From JACCSI01 sp963815285 (GTDB lineage: Bacteria; Acidobacteriota; Vicinamibacteria; Vicinamibacterales; UBA2999), in the NCBI GenBank assembly GCA_963815285.1, contig CAWFGB010000008.1, positions 372,001 to 436,000 on the forward strand: a DNA stretch of 64,000 nucleotides, given 5' to 3'. A model generated the notes under the pieces. That model ran no database searches, was not told the DNA's origin, and saw only the letters and a list, made by a program, of their open reading frames with translations. Positions 45,305-53,080 of this stretch are shown piece by piece. Position 1 is the first letter of the stretch; each line of letters starts with the position of its first letter. The position numbers and the translations under genes are program-made.

Positions 45305-46009
45305 ATGTCACTTCGCGTGGCCTTCGATCTTGACGGCACCATCGCCGACATGCACGTCGTGTTGCGCAAGGAGGCCGAACGCTTATTCGGCGAAGCGGAA
45401 CTGTCGGCCTCGGTCGAACAGCCGGGCGCCGAGGTCAGCGCCAGGAACGAACCCGAGAGCGTCCAGGTGATGGCTGAACTCCATCTCACCGGCCGTCAAC
45501 AGGCGCAGCTGTGGGAGCACGTCAAGACCATCGAGAACTTCTGGATTGGCCTGCCCGAAATGGAACCGGGCATCGTCGCACGCATCGCCCAGATCGCGGC
45601 CGCCCGGCGCTGGGAAATAATCTTTCTGACCACGAGACCGCCGGTCGCCGGAGACACGGTCCAGATTCAAAGTCAGCGCTGGCTCGAGGCACATGGGTTC
45701 CCGCTGCCGAGCGTCTTCGTCGTGCGACGTTCGCGCGGCAAAGTAGCCGACGCCCTCGAACTGGACGCCGTCGTCGATGACCGCCCCGAGAACTGTCGAG
45801 ACGTGGCGGTGGATTCGAAAGCCAAACCGATCCTGATCTGGCCTGGTGATCCCAAGCATGTCCCCCCAGGCGCGACGCGTCTCGGCGTGCGTGTCGTGAC
45901 GTCGATCTCCGAGGCGCTCGATCTGGTCATCAAAGTGGACGACCTGAAGAACGAGAACGGCGTCGTCCGTTCGATCAAGAAATTCTTCGGCAAAGAAACA
46001 ACCGCGTAA
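45305..46009 (+). CDS. HAD-superfamily hydrolase, 5'-nucleotidase-like
   Basis: The 234-residue protein has the HAD motif I VAFDLDGTIADMH with the nucleophilic Asp, motif II in EIIFLTTRPP, and motif III/IV around VVDDRPENCRDV. A helical cap with a Glu/Ser-rich insert separates motifs I and II. The pattern resembles the NT5C/YorS-like branch of small-molecule phosphatases. The substrate is unknown. It is followed after 16 bases by the carbamoyltransferase gene and may form an operon with it. Confidence 0.8.
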   Translation: MSLRVAFDLDGTIADMHVVLRKEAERLFGEAELSASVEQPGAEVSARNEPESVQVMAELHLTGRQQAQLWEHVKTIENFWIGLPEMEPGIVARIAQIAAARRWEIIFLTTRPPVAGDTVQIQSQRWLEAHGFPLPSVFVVRRSRGKVADALELDAVVDDRPENCRDVAVDSKAKPILIWPGDPKHVPPGATRLGVRVVTSISEALDLVIKVDDLKNENGVVRSIKKFFGKETTA

Positions 46010-46025
46010 GATCGCGCTATCCAGC

Positions 46026-47450
46026 ATGGCGGAGGTCTATCTCGGAACGGCACGTGCGCGATTGGGACCGGCCGCGGCGTTGATCGATCTCGACCCCTCC
46101 AATAGCCCCGGCTCATCGCGAGTGACCTCGAAGGACGATCGCTGGGTCATTGCGGCGTGCGAAGAGAACCGGTTGACCCGCGCGGTGGACTCGAGCACCG
46201 CAGGGCCGCCGGACCTGTCGATCGCCGAGCTGCTGCGTTTCCTCGGACGGGAGAGGCGTGACATCACGCGAGTCCTCGGCGTCGCCGACGAAGGAGACGT
46301 CGATGCTCACCGGGCTCACGCGGAGTATGCACACCGCGCCTCAGGCTTCGACCAACCGCTGGTCCTGGTGTGCGGCGCCGAAATGTCGGCTTGGCTGGGG
46401 TCCGATCAGGTGGCGCTCCCAGCGCACTCGTCCATTACGGGTGAGTACGGCGCGCTGACGTCGCGCCTGGGGTTCAGACCCACGCGCGACGAGCACCTCG
46501 TCGAAGCGCTGGCTCGGGGAGGCCACCAGGCGGCGGTGTCCGTGCAACGAGAACTCGGCGACGATCTGCTCCGGGTGCTCCAGGACCTCCAGGCGCAGAC
46601 CAGGGCGCGTCGGGTGTGCTTGTCAGGTGGCCTCTTCTTCAACACCTTCTTCACGACGCTGGTGGGGTCGTCCCGAATGTTCGAGGAGACGTTCGTGCCG
46701 GCGCATCCAGGGCGAAACGGCGCGGCGCTGGGAGGGGCGTTGCTGGGTGCGCTGGGTGGGCTAGGTGCGACGGGTGCGACGGGTGCGACGGGTGCGACGG
46801 CGCTCGGCGCAGCGGGTCCCGTCGGGTCTCCGTACCTTGGGCCTTCCTATACTGATCAGGAAATCAAAGGGACGCTGGAGAACTGCAAGCTGTCGTTCGA
46901 CCTCGTCCACGACGAAGCGCTCTTCGGGCTCGTGCTGCATCAACTGTCGCGCGGGCGATTGGTCGGGTGGTATCACGGGCGGCTCGAGTGGGGACCGCGG
47001 GCGCTTGGCCACCGGTCGGTGCTCGCCGACCCGTTCGCACCCCATGTCCTGGAGAACCTGAACGGTTTCCTGAAGCGTCGTCCAGCGTATCGGGCCTACG
47101 GCGTGAGCATCCCTGCGGACCGGCTCGCGGATGTCTTTGACGTACCCGCGGGCGTGACGGCGTCGCCCTTCATGCAGTTCGAGTATCGTCCCAGGGACAT
47201 CGACAAGTTTCGGACTATCCTGCCGCCGGGCGTCGAGACGCTACGCGTGCACACAGTTGATGCGACCGAGCCTCGGACCCTCCGATTGTTGGAGCTGTGG
47301 GGCGCCAGGAGCGGCATGCCCGCGCTCGTCAACACTTCGTTCAACGGGTTTCACGAGCCGCTGGTGTGTTCGCCGAGGGACGCCATCCGCGTGTTCTACG
47401 GAACCGGATTGGATGTGCTGGCGCTGGAGAATTTCGTGCTGCGCAAATAG
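46026..47450 (+). CDS. Carbamoyltransferase, NodU/CmcH/TobZ family (divergent N-domain)
   Basis: The C-terminal domain is clear: GRLEWGPRALGHRSVLADPFAPHVLENLN, ASPFMQFEY and MPALVNTSFNGFHEPLVCSPRDAI are diagnostic of O-carbamoyltransferases. The N-terminal Kae1-like half is short and divergent. It keeps CEENRLTRAV, an AHRAHAEYAHRASGF segment where metal-binding histidines are expected, CLSGGLFFNTFF and GRNGAALGGALL. A 9-bp repeat, four copies in frame, encodes GATGATGATGAT near residue 250. At 474 residues it is shorter than typical members (about 560-600). The natural acceptor is unknown; there is no antibiotic cluster nearby. Confidence 0.85.
   Translation: MAEVYLGTARARLGPAAALIDLDPSNSPGSSRVTSKDDRWVIAACEENRLTRAVDSSTAGPPDLSIAELLRFLGRERRDITRVLGVADEGDVDAHRAHAEYAHRASGFDQPLVLVCGAEMSAWLGSDQVALPAHSSITGEYGALTSRLGFRPTRDEHLVEALARGGHQAAVSVQRELGDDLLRVLQDLQAQTRARRVCLSGGLFFNTFFTTLVGSSRMFEETFVPAHPGRNGAALGGALLGALGGLGATGATGATGATALGAAGPVGSPYLGPSYTDQEIKGTLENCKLSFDLVHDEALFGLVLHQLSRGRLVGWYHGRLEWGPRALGHRSVLADPFAPHVLENLNGFLKRRPAYRAYGVSIPADRLADVFDVPAGVTASPFMQFEYRPRDIDKFRTILPPGVETLRVHTVDATEPRTLRLLELWGARSGMPALVNTSFNGFHEPLVCSPRDAIRVFYGTGLDVLALENFVLRK
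46765..46800 (+). repeat. 9-bp tandem repeat inside the carbamoyltransferase gene
   Basis: GGTGCGACG is repeated four times without mismatch, encoding Gly-Ala-Thr in each unit. Copy-number change would alter length in whole codons and keep the frame. Confidence 0.9.
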
Positions 47451-47474
47451 TCAGGGCGCAGTCATCGCCTCAGG

Positions 47475-47816
47475 CTAGAGAAGGTCACGAACCTGGAGGC
47501 CTTCCAGTAGCTGATAGTCGAACACGAACGCGGCGTCGGTGGTCAGATAGAACTGCGCGCCGAGCATCTGGTGCGCCGGGTGTTCGAGGTAGGCGCGCAG
47601 GTCGTCCTCGTTGTCGAACTCCAGGACGGCGACGAACGGAAAATCGTGCGTGTTATGTTCATCGTAGAGCCGGCCGATGGTCAGGCGACGCCCAACACGC
47701 GCGCGTTTGATGAGCGGGATGTTGATTAGCGCATGCTCGAGCGCTGTGACGAACGCGCGCCGCTGGTCCTCACGCAAGTCCGCCTTCGGACGAAACAGGA
47801 CAAGGTGCGCGATCAT
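47475..47816 (-). CDS. Dabb-family (stress-responsive A/B barrel) protein
   Basis: The 113-residue product starts MIAHLVLFRPKADLREDQRRAFVTALEHAL. It contains FPFVAVLEFDNEDDLRAYLEHPAHQML, the conserved Dabb pattern (HxVLF..K, F..Y..HP.H). These small dimeric alpha-beta barrels have varied or unknown functions. Its start overlaps the stop of the tandem-repeat protein gene upstream, as ATGA on the minus strand, so they are co-translated. Confidence 0.85.
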   Translation of the reverse strand: MIAHLVLFRPKADLREDQRRAFVTALEHALINIPLIKRARVGRRLTIGRLYDEHNTHDFPFVAVLEFDNEDDLRAYLEHPAHQMLGAQFYLTTDAAFVFDYQLLEGLQVRDLL

Positions 47817-49012
47817 TCCTCGTCTCGCCGGCGCTTGCGTGGCTTAGAGCCCCACGACTTCGTCGCACCTCCCGGCGGTTTTGCGGCCCAGGATTTTCGC
47901 CCGCCTCCGCTTGCCGGCTTACCACCCCATGGCTTTCGAGCCGGCCCACCCGCCGGTTTGCGCCCGGCGGCCGGGCCCTTGGGAGGACGATCGCTCCATG
48001 GCCGCTGCTCGCGATCGTTGTCACGGCGTGGCGGGCGATCGCTCCATGGCCGTTGATCGCGGTCGTTGTCGCGGCGTGGCGGGCGATCGCTCCACGGTCG
48101 TTGATCGCGGTCGTTGTCGCGGCGAGGGGGGCGATCGCTCCACGGTCGTTGATCGCGGTCGTTGTCGCGGCGAGGGGGGCGATCGCTCCACGGTCGTTGA
48201 TCGCGGTCGTTCTCGCGGCGAGGGGGGCGATCGCTCCATGCGCGCCTTTCACGATCGGCGTCCTGCCGCGGCGGTCGATTACTCGACGGCCGCCGTTCAC
48301 GATCGCCACCGGGCTTGGCGCCGCCCGGACGTTCATCATCGCGACGCCATTCGGGCCGCGGACGCGCTCCCAACTTATCGCCGTGCGGTTTTGCCGCAGG
48401 TCCCGGGCGCCACGGCTCGCGAGGTCTGCGATCTTGTGACCGCTCGCCACGATCATCACGATCGTCCCGCCACTCGGGGCGGCGGTCGCGCGGCGGACGG
48501 GCCTCGGCGTGCCGCTCAGGGGGCTGCCGCAGCTTGTCACCGTGGGGTGGGGTGAATGATTCAGGGTTGCGGGGGCCGCGCTCTTCGTGGCGCTCGCGGA
48601 TCTTGTCCTTGAAGCGGTTCCATTTGGCTTTCTTGGCGTCCTTGTACTTCTGACGCGGATCCCGATGGTCACCGCCGGGACGCCAATTCTTGTCCCTCGA
48701 GGCGGGTTTCTCGCTGCGCCCCCCGTCAGGACGGGTATCGTCGCGCCGTGGCCTCGCCGTGAAACGCGGACCCTCATCGTCACGATCCGGACGGGGGCCC
48801 TCCCATCGGCGCTCGCCCTGGCCGAGGCCGAGTTCACGTGCCTGGTCTCGCGAGTCAAAGAGTTGGCCGCGCTCGAACCACTTCATCACCGCAGATGCGT
48901 TCTTCTCGCGCAGCCGGTTGAGCGTCGGCAGCAGCTCTTCGGGATCATGGGCGCGGAAGGCGGTGGGCTGGTCGTCGATGATGATGGTCCAGTACGCGTG
49001 ACGCGGGGGCAT
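47813..49012 (-). CDS. Modular protein: small N-terminal domain plus long Arg/Asp/Pro-rich tandem-repeat tail
   Basis: From ATG 49012 the product is 399 residues. The first 65 or so (PPRHAYWTIIIDDQPTAFRA to MKWFERGQLFDSRDQAREL) form a compact, ordinary-looking domain. The rest is intrinsically disordered and extremely rich in Arg, Asp, Pro and Gly. Its centre has six perfect-period copies of a 16-residue unit, RRDNDRDQRPWSDRPP. The final part is Lys/Gly/Trp-rich (RKPWGGKPASGGGRKSW). Such tails resemble RGG/RD-type RNA-binding or phase-separating regions, but that is inference. I know no name for it. It is co-transcribed with the Dabb gene. Confidence 0.8.
   Translation of the reverse strand: MPPRHAYWTIIIDDQPTAFRAHDPEELLPTLNRLREKNASAVMKWFERGQLFDSRDQARELGLGQGERRWEGPRPDRDDEGPRFTARPRRDDTRPDGGRSEKPASRDKNWRPGGDHRDPRQKYKDAKKAKWNRFKDKIRERHEERGPRNPESFTPPHGDKLRQPPERHAEARPPRDRRPEWRDDRDDRGERSQDRRPREPWRPGPAAKPHGDKLGARPRPEWRRDDERPGGAKPGGDRERRPSSNRPPRQDADRERRAWSDRPPRRENDRDQRPWSDRPPRRDNDRDQRPWSDRPPRRDNDRDQRPWSDRPPRRDNDRDQRPWSDRPPRRDNDREQRPWSDRPPKGPAAGRKPAGGPARKPWGGKPASGGGRKSWAAKPPGGATKSWGSKPRKRRRDEE
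47985..48276. repeat. 48-bp tandem repeat, about six copies
   Basis: The landmark GATCGCTCC recurs at 47989, 48037, 48085, 48133, 48181 and 48229, exactly 48 bases apart. It lies within the repeat-protein gene and encodes 16 residues per unit. Adjacent copies differ at only a few positions, indicating recent expansion or homogenisation. Confidence 0.92.
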
Positions 49013-49085
49013 AGCGTTCAATTTTACGCCCCTCACGGTACGTTAATTCGGACGCTTGCCGGTCAGCGCCAAGTATCCTGAAGGG

Positions 49086-49793
49086 ATGGAACTGATCGTC
49101 GCGCCTGTGGCTGAGCTGAAAACACGTATTACCCACGAGTTCGAAGAGATTGTGTCAGCGGTCCTCGATCGAGGCACAGGAGCGGGTTCCGATGCGAATA
49201 CGTTCAGTTGCGGCGTTACTGGAGGATCAACCGCGCTCATTTTTCTCGGCGCCCTCAGGGAAGCGGCGGTCACCTGGTCGCGTGTCACGTTGTTCTGGGG
49301 GGATGAGCGTGCCGTGTCGCCAGAGAGCCCTGACTCCAACTACAACCTGACCGAGCAGATGCTGCTCACCCCGCTTGGTTCCAAAGCGCCGGCGGTGGTT
49401 CGCATGCGGGCAGAACTGCCCGACCTCGAGCAGGCGGCACTCGATTACTCCGCCAGGTTGCCCGTGGCTCTCGACCTTCTCATCCTCGGGGTCGGAGACG
49501 ATGGGCATGTGTGCTCGTTGTTTCCAGGTCATCCCGCACTGCTCGAAGAACGGGCCCTCGTGATGCCGATTGAAGACTCACCAAAACCGCCGCCACAGCG
49601 GCTGACATTGACGATGGGTTACGTCCTGCGAAGTCGTCAGGTCTGGATCGTTGCCGTCGGCGAGCGAAAGCGCGTGCTCTTGCAGCGGGCGATTCAGAAG
49701 CAGCAAGCCACCACACCGCTGGATCTCGTGGTGGCGCAAGCGCCGCGCGTGACGATCTTCACCGATCAGACCCTCTCGAGGAGCGGCGCCTGA
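49086..49793 (+). CDS. pgl: 6-phosphogluconolactonase
   Basis: This is the second enzyme of the oxidative pentose phosphate pathway. The 235 residues show CGVTGGSTALIFLGALRE, VTLFWGDERAVSPESPDSNYNL and LDLLILGVGDDGHVCSLFPGHPAL, the SugNAc-isomerase-like fold motifs of DevB/Pgl. ATG 49086 follows GAAGGG closely. The 3' end overlaps the convergent NtrC-type regulator by 28 bases. No zwf or gnd is nearby. Confidence 0.92.
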   Translation: MELIVAPVAELKTRITHEFEEIVSAVLDRGTGAGSDANTFSCGVTGGSTALIFLGALREAAVTWSRVTLFWGDERAVSPESPDSNYNLTEQMLLTPLGSKAPAVVRMRAELPDLEQAALDYSARLPVALDLLILGVGDDGHVCSLFPGHPALLEERALVMPIEDSPKPPPQRLTLTMGYVLRSRQVWIVAVGERKRVLLQRAIQKQQATTPLDLVVAQAPRVTIFTDQTLSRSGA

Positions 49794-51160
49794 AATCGCT
49801 TCAGCTTCTCGACCAGTGTCGTTCGCTTGATGTTCAGCAGCGTCGCGGCGGCGGCCTTGTTCCCTCCCGTCCGCGATAACGCCCGCGCAATCAGGTCGCG
49901 CTCAATCTGCTCGACCATGCCAGGCAGGTCCACACCCGCCTCCGGAAACTCCACCGTCGGCATGAAGGTCACCGGCGTCACTTGGATCTCGGGCGGCAGG
50001 TCGCTCAATTCGATCGTTGAGCGTCCACCCAGGAGCGCGATGCCACGCTCGATGGCGTTCTCGAGCTGACGAACATTGCCCGGCCACGAGAACGACATCA
50101 GTCGCCGCATGGCGTCCTGGGAGACGAGCACGCGTGGCCCGCCGTGCACCGGGTCTGAGCCAACCGCGTACTTGTTCACGAAATGCTTGACCAGCAGCGG
50201 GATGTCTTCGCGACGCTCGCGCAGCGGCGGGAGCTCAATCTGAATGACGTTGAGTCGGTAGTAGAGATCCTCGCGAAACGCGCCGTTCTTTACCATCTTG
50301 GCCAGATCGGCGTTGGTGGCCGCAACGATTCGCACGTCCACCTTGATCGGTTTGCTCTCGCCCACCCGCTCGAACTCCCGCTCCTGCAGCACCCGAAGCA
50401 TCTTCATCTGCAACGGTGTCGGCATGGTCCCGATCTCGTCGAGGAAGAGCGTCCCTTTGTCGGCGTGCTCGATGCGGCCGGCCCGCGAGGCGACCGCCCC
50501 GGTGAATGCGCCGCGCACATGCCCAAAGATCTCCGCTTCGAGCAGCGTGTCCGGAATGGCGCTGCAGTTGAGCGCCACGAACCGGTGCTGCCGTCGCGGA
50601 CTGGTGTGATGAATCGCGCGCGCGACCATCTCCTTGCCGGTGCCGGTCTCGCCGCCAATGAGGATTGTGGTGGAGGTGCCGGCAACCGTCTCGATCATCT
50701 GGAACAACGCGCGCATTCGCGCGCTGCGGCCGATGATGGCGCCGAGCCCGTAGCGCTCCTCGAGTTGCTGCCTCAGATAGGCGTTCTCGGTCCTCAGGCG
50801 TTTGCGTTCGAGGGCGGAGGTCAGCACGTGCAGCAGTTCGTCGAACTGGAATGGCTTGGCGACGAAGTCCGCCGCGCCGTGTTTGAGGGCATCGACAGCG
50901 TCCCTGACAGTTCCGTAACCGGTCACGACGATGGCGACAATGCCTGGGTAGCGCTCGAGCGCGGCTTCGATGACTTGCTGGCCGCTGACGCCAGGAAGAC
51001 GAAGATCGGAGATCAGGACGTCGAAGGCGAAGTCGTTGAGCAACTCGATCGCGCGCTCGCCGGAGTCCGCCTCCGTGACTTCAAAGCCTTGTTCCAGAAG
51101 GCGTTCCGCGATGACGTTGCGAAGCGGGGCTTCGTCGTCTACCAGGAGGAGATGAGGCAA
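49766..51160 (-). CDS. Sigma-54-dependent response regulator, NtrC family
   Basis: The 464 residues comprise a receiver domain (LLLVDDEAPLRN, phospho-acceptor Asp in DVLISDLRLPG, VTGYG, KPF) and an AAA+ sigma-54 activator. The activator has Walker A GGETGTGKEMVARAIHH, the GHVRGAFTGA loop that contacts sigma-54, and Walker B GTLFLDEIGTMP. The Fis-type HTH is ALSRTGGNKAAAATLLNIKRTTLVEKLKRF. TTG at 51160 is the only start that keeps the receiver intact. Its cognate kinase is likely the hybrid histidine kinase 2 kb away, by context only. Confidence 0.93.
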   Translation of the reverse strand: MPHLLLVDDEAPLRNVIAERLLEQGFEVTEADSGERAIELLNDFAFDVLISDLRLPGVSGQQVIEAALERYPGIVAIVVTGYGTVRDAVDALKHGAADFVAKPFQFDELLHVLTSALERKRLRTENAYLRQQLEERYGLGAIIGRSARMRALFQMIETVAGTSTTILIGGETGTGKEMVARAIHHTSPRRQHRFVALNCSAIPDTLLEAEIFGHVRGAFTGAVASRAGRIEHADKGTLFLDEIGTMPTPLQMKMLRVLQEREFERVGESKPIKVDVRIVAATNADLAKMVKNGAFREDLYYRLNVIQIELPPLRERREDIPLLVKHFVNKYAVGSDPVHGGPRVLVSQDAMRRLMSFSWPGNVRQLENAIERGIALLGGRSTIELSDLPPEIQVTPVTFMPTVEFPEAGVDLPGMVEQIERDLIARALSRTGGNKAAAATLLNIKRTTLVEKLKRFQAPLLERV

Positions 51161-51267
51161 GTGCCAATATTTTGGCGCTCGGCTACAGCCGACGTCAACG
51201 CTTATCGAAGAGCTGCACTAATCCGCCCACGGCACGGGCCGATACATCCTATGGAGGCAGAAAGTCG

Positions 51268-51462
51268 ATGGAGCGTCAGACGGTCAGCATCATGAAGGCC
51301 TGTGAGATGGTTGGAGTCAGCCGACGGACCATCTATAACTGGATTGCCGCGGGAAAAGTGGAGTACGTCCGCACCGCTGGCGGCAGTATTCGCATTTTCC
51401 AGGATTCGCTGTGGCGCCAGCCGGACGGCGACCGGCTGTCGGCACCCACCACCGCGGCGTAA
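51268..51462 (+). CDS. Small HTH DNA-binding protein, MerR/excisionase (BldC-like) type
   Basis: The 64-residue product is almost entirely a winged helix: SIMKACEMVGVSRRTIYNWIAAGKVEYVRTAGGSIRIFQDSLWR, the pattern of excisionase/BldC proteins. GGAGG lies at 51254-51258, 9 bases before the ATG. It is divergent from the NtrC-type gene and followed 44 bases later by the DHp-like gene. There is no integrase or phage context, so a regulatory role is more likely than excision. Confidence 0.88.
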   Translation: MERQTVSIMKACEMVGVSRRTIYNWIAAGKVEYVRTAGGSIRIFQDSLWRQPDGDRLSAPTTAA

Positions 51463-51506
51463 CCGAACCAGCCTCGGCTCCCCGAGGCGGCGGACCGTCG
51501 CCACGT

Positions 51507-51722
51507 ATGACCATGAACGACGAACGCACGAATTCGCCCGAGATGCGGGATCTTCGCATCTTGCTTCACGGCCTGAACAATCAACTGGGCGTCATTCTCG
51601 CGCATGCCGAATTGCTCGAGGCCAAGGCCCACGACGAGGCGCAGCGCGCGCGGGCCACTGAAGTTGTCAGTGCTGCGCTTACCGCGATGACGATTTCGCG
51701 CGCCCTTCGGCAGCACGCCTGA
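51507..51722 (+). CDS. Stand-alone histidine-kinase dimerization (DHp)-like small protein
   Basis: The 71 residues contain RILLHGLNNQLGVILAHAELLEAKA and a second helix (AQRARATEVVSAALTAMTISRALRQ). This matches the two-helix DHp hairpin of histidine kinases. The nearby hybrid kinase has VSGVAHELNNPLATILSWAERL at the same place. The histidine is present, but the Asp/Glu next to it is replaced by Gly. There is no ATPase domain. It could be a phosphotransfer or dimerization decoy protein; this is inference. The start is ATG 51507, with another ATG at 51513. Confidence 0.7.
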   Translation: MTMNDERTNSPEMRDLRILLHGLNNQLGVILAHAELLEAKAHDEAQRARATEVVSAALTAMTISRALRQHA

Positions 51723-52039
51723 TTCGGTTCCATCCCCCACAACACAACTCACCAAGATCGTCCTTCGCTGACGATTATTGTGATTTCATCGTCAAAAATT
51801 TGACAGCCACTGCGGCGGATTAGTCAACGATTTGGCGTTTCTGCCCCAGCAAAACGACCTGAGGCTGCCCGGATTTGCCGACGCAGAGTTGTATAAGTCA
51901 TTGATACGAAAGGACGTTATTGAAATTCTTCGGCAGGGCTGCACGCGGCAGGTCACTGCTGCGCAGAACTGGCATTCCAGTTGCCTCTAGGTCATCCGTC
52001 CGGACACTCCCGCGCCGGCAGTCGGATGGAGACCAATGA
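51723..52039. other. Intergenic region before the FliA-type sigma factor gene
   Basis: This 317-base stretch is A/T-richer than its surroundings (for example ATTATTGTGATTTCATCG around 51775). It contains TTGACA at 51800-51805 without a matching -10 at standard spacing. GGAG at 52028-52031 serves as ribosome-binding site for the sigma factor gene. No gene is evident. Confidence 0.6.
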
Positions 52040-53080
52040 ATGAGCGCGCAGTCAATCGACCCGAAGAATCGCGTTGAAGCCGGCCTTCCATTTGTCGAGG
52101 CGCTTGCACGTCGAATGGCGGCGACCATGCCACATTCAATTGATCTCAGTGACCTCGTGCAGGACGGGGTAATTGGCCTCATCGACGCGGCGGAGCGCTT
52201 CGACGAGAGCCGCGGCATCAAGTTCGAGACCTTTGCCGAGCGGCGCATCCGCGGCGCGATGATCGATGCGCTCCGCAAGGACGCGTGGCCGCGGGGCGTC
52301 CGCCGGGTTCGGCGCGAGCTCGAGGCCGCGCGCGAGAAGCTGCGGGTCACGCTCGGCCACGAGCCGTCACTCGGGGACCTGGCCCGGGAGATCGGCGCCG
52401 ACGAAAAACGGCTCGGCAAGACCATTGTGCGCATCAACACCATCGAATCAACCTCGCCCCTGTCGTGCGGGGACAGCATCGACGAAGCGCAGCTGCCGGC
52501 CGTCCTCGTGCCGGCCGAGCCCGAGCGCCCGGACCTCGCCTACGAGAAGAGCGAAGTGCGCGAGCGGGTGCGTGGCGCCATCGAGTCGTTGCCGGCGCGC
52601 GAGCAACGCGTGATCGCCCTCTACTACTACGGCGAAGTGACGATGAAGGAGATTGGGTCGGAGCTGGGAGTGAACGAGTCGCGCGTGTCGCAGCTGCACG
52701 CCCGCGCGCTACGCCGCCTCCGCGAAGCGCTTGGTGCGGACATCACCCCGGCCGCCGCGCTGCAGTCGATTCGCTCAGCGGTGCTGGCCTTTGCGCAGAA
52801 ACCGCGCATGGCGAAAGCCACGTTGCCGGGCCTCAGTGCTGCGGCGGCTGGGCCTGAGGAGCCAACTTCGGACACGGCCACCCGCCGTACCGGCCTGGTG
52901 GTCGATTACGCCAGCGCATCGCGCGCCGCGCGCAGCAAGTCACCGAGTCGGAACGGCTTGGCCAGCCAGCGGCAGCCGGTTTCCTCCAGAAACCTTTCAG
53001 CCTCAGTGCCGGCGACTGCGCCGGTCACGAAGATGACGCGGCGCGCCAACGCTGGACTGGCCGCTGCCATCGCTCGATAA
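52040..53080 (+). CDS. FliA/WhiG-type RNA polymerase sigma factor with C-terminal extension
   Basis: The first 235 or so residues are a sigma-70 family group 3 factor. Region 2 is DLVQDGVIGLIDAAERFDESRGIKFETFAERRIRGAMIDALRKDAWPRGVRR. Region 3 is LREALG-preceding GHEPSLGDLAREIGADEKRL. Region 4 is LPAREQRVIALYYYGEVTMKEIGSELGVNESRVSQLHARALRRLREAL. About 110 extra Ala/Ser/Arg-rich residues follow. Their last 58 are encoded antisense to the end of the hybrid kinase gene (175-base overlap), so this tail may be an untrimmed frame. No flagellar genes occur in the window. Confidence 0.9.
   Translation: MSAQSIDPKNRVEAGLPFVEALARRMAATMPHSIDLSDLVQDGVIGLIDAAERFDESRGIKFETFAERRIRGAMIDALRKDAWPRGVRRVRRELEAAREKLRVTLGHEPSLGDLAREIGADEKRLGKTIVRINTIESTSPLSCGDSIDEAQLPAVLVPAEPERPDLAYEKSEVRERVRGAIESLPAREQRVIALYYYGEVTMKEIGSELGVNESRVSQLHARALRRLREALGADITPAAALQSIRSAVLAFAQKPRMAKATLPGLSAAAAGPEEPTSDTATRRTGLVVDYASASRAARSKSPSRNGLASQRQPVSSRNLSASVPATAPVTKMTRRANAGLAAAIAR

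Noticed and set aside
47985..48276. 48-bp regularly spaced repeat as a CRISPR array
   Set aside because: There are no unique spacers: the units are contiguous and in frame with a protein gene, and no cas genes are present.
51155..51175. TGGCAC...TTGC as a sigma-54 promoter before the NtrC-type gene
   Set aside because: The two halves are adjacent rather than separated by the required 4-5 bases, and they overlap the start codon.
51268..51462. Excisionase of an integrated element
   Set aside because: No integrase, att-like repeats or phage genes nearby; the protein fits BldC-like regulators equally well.
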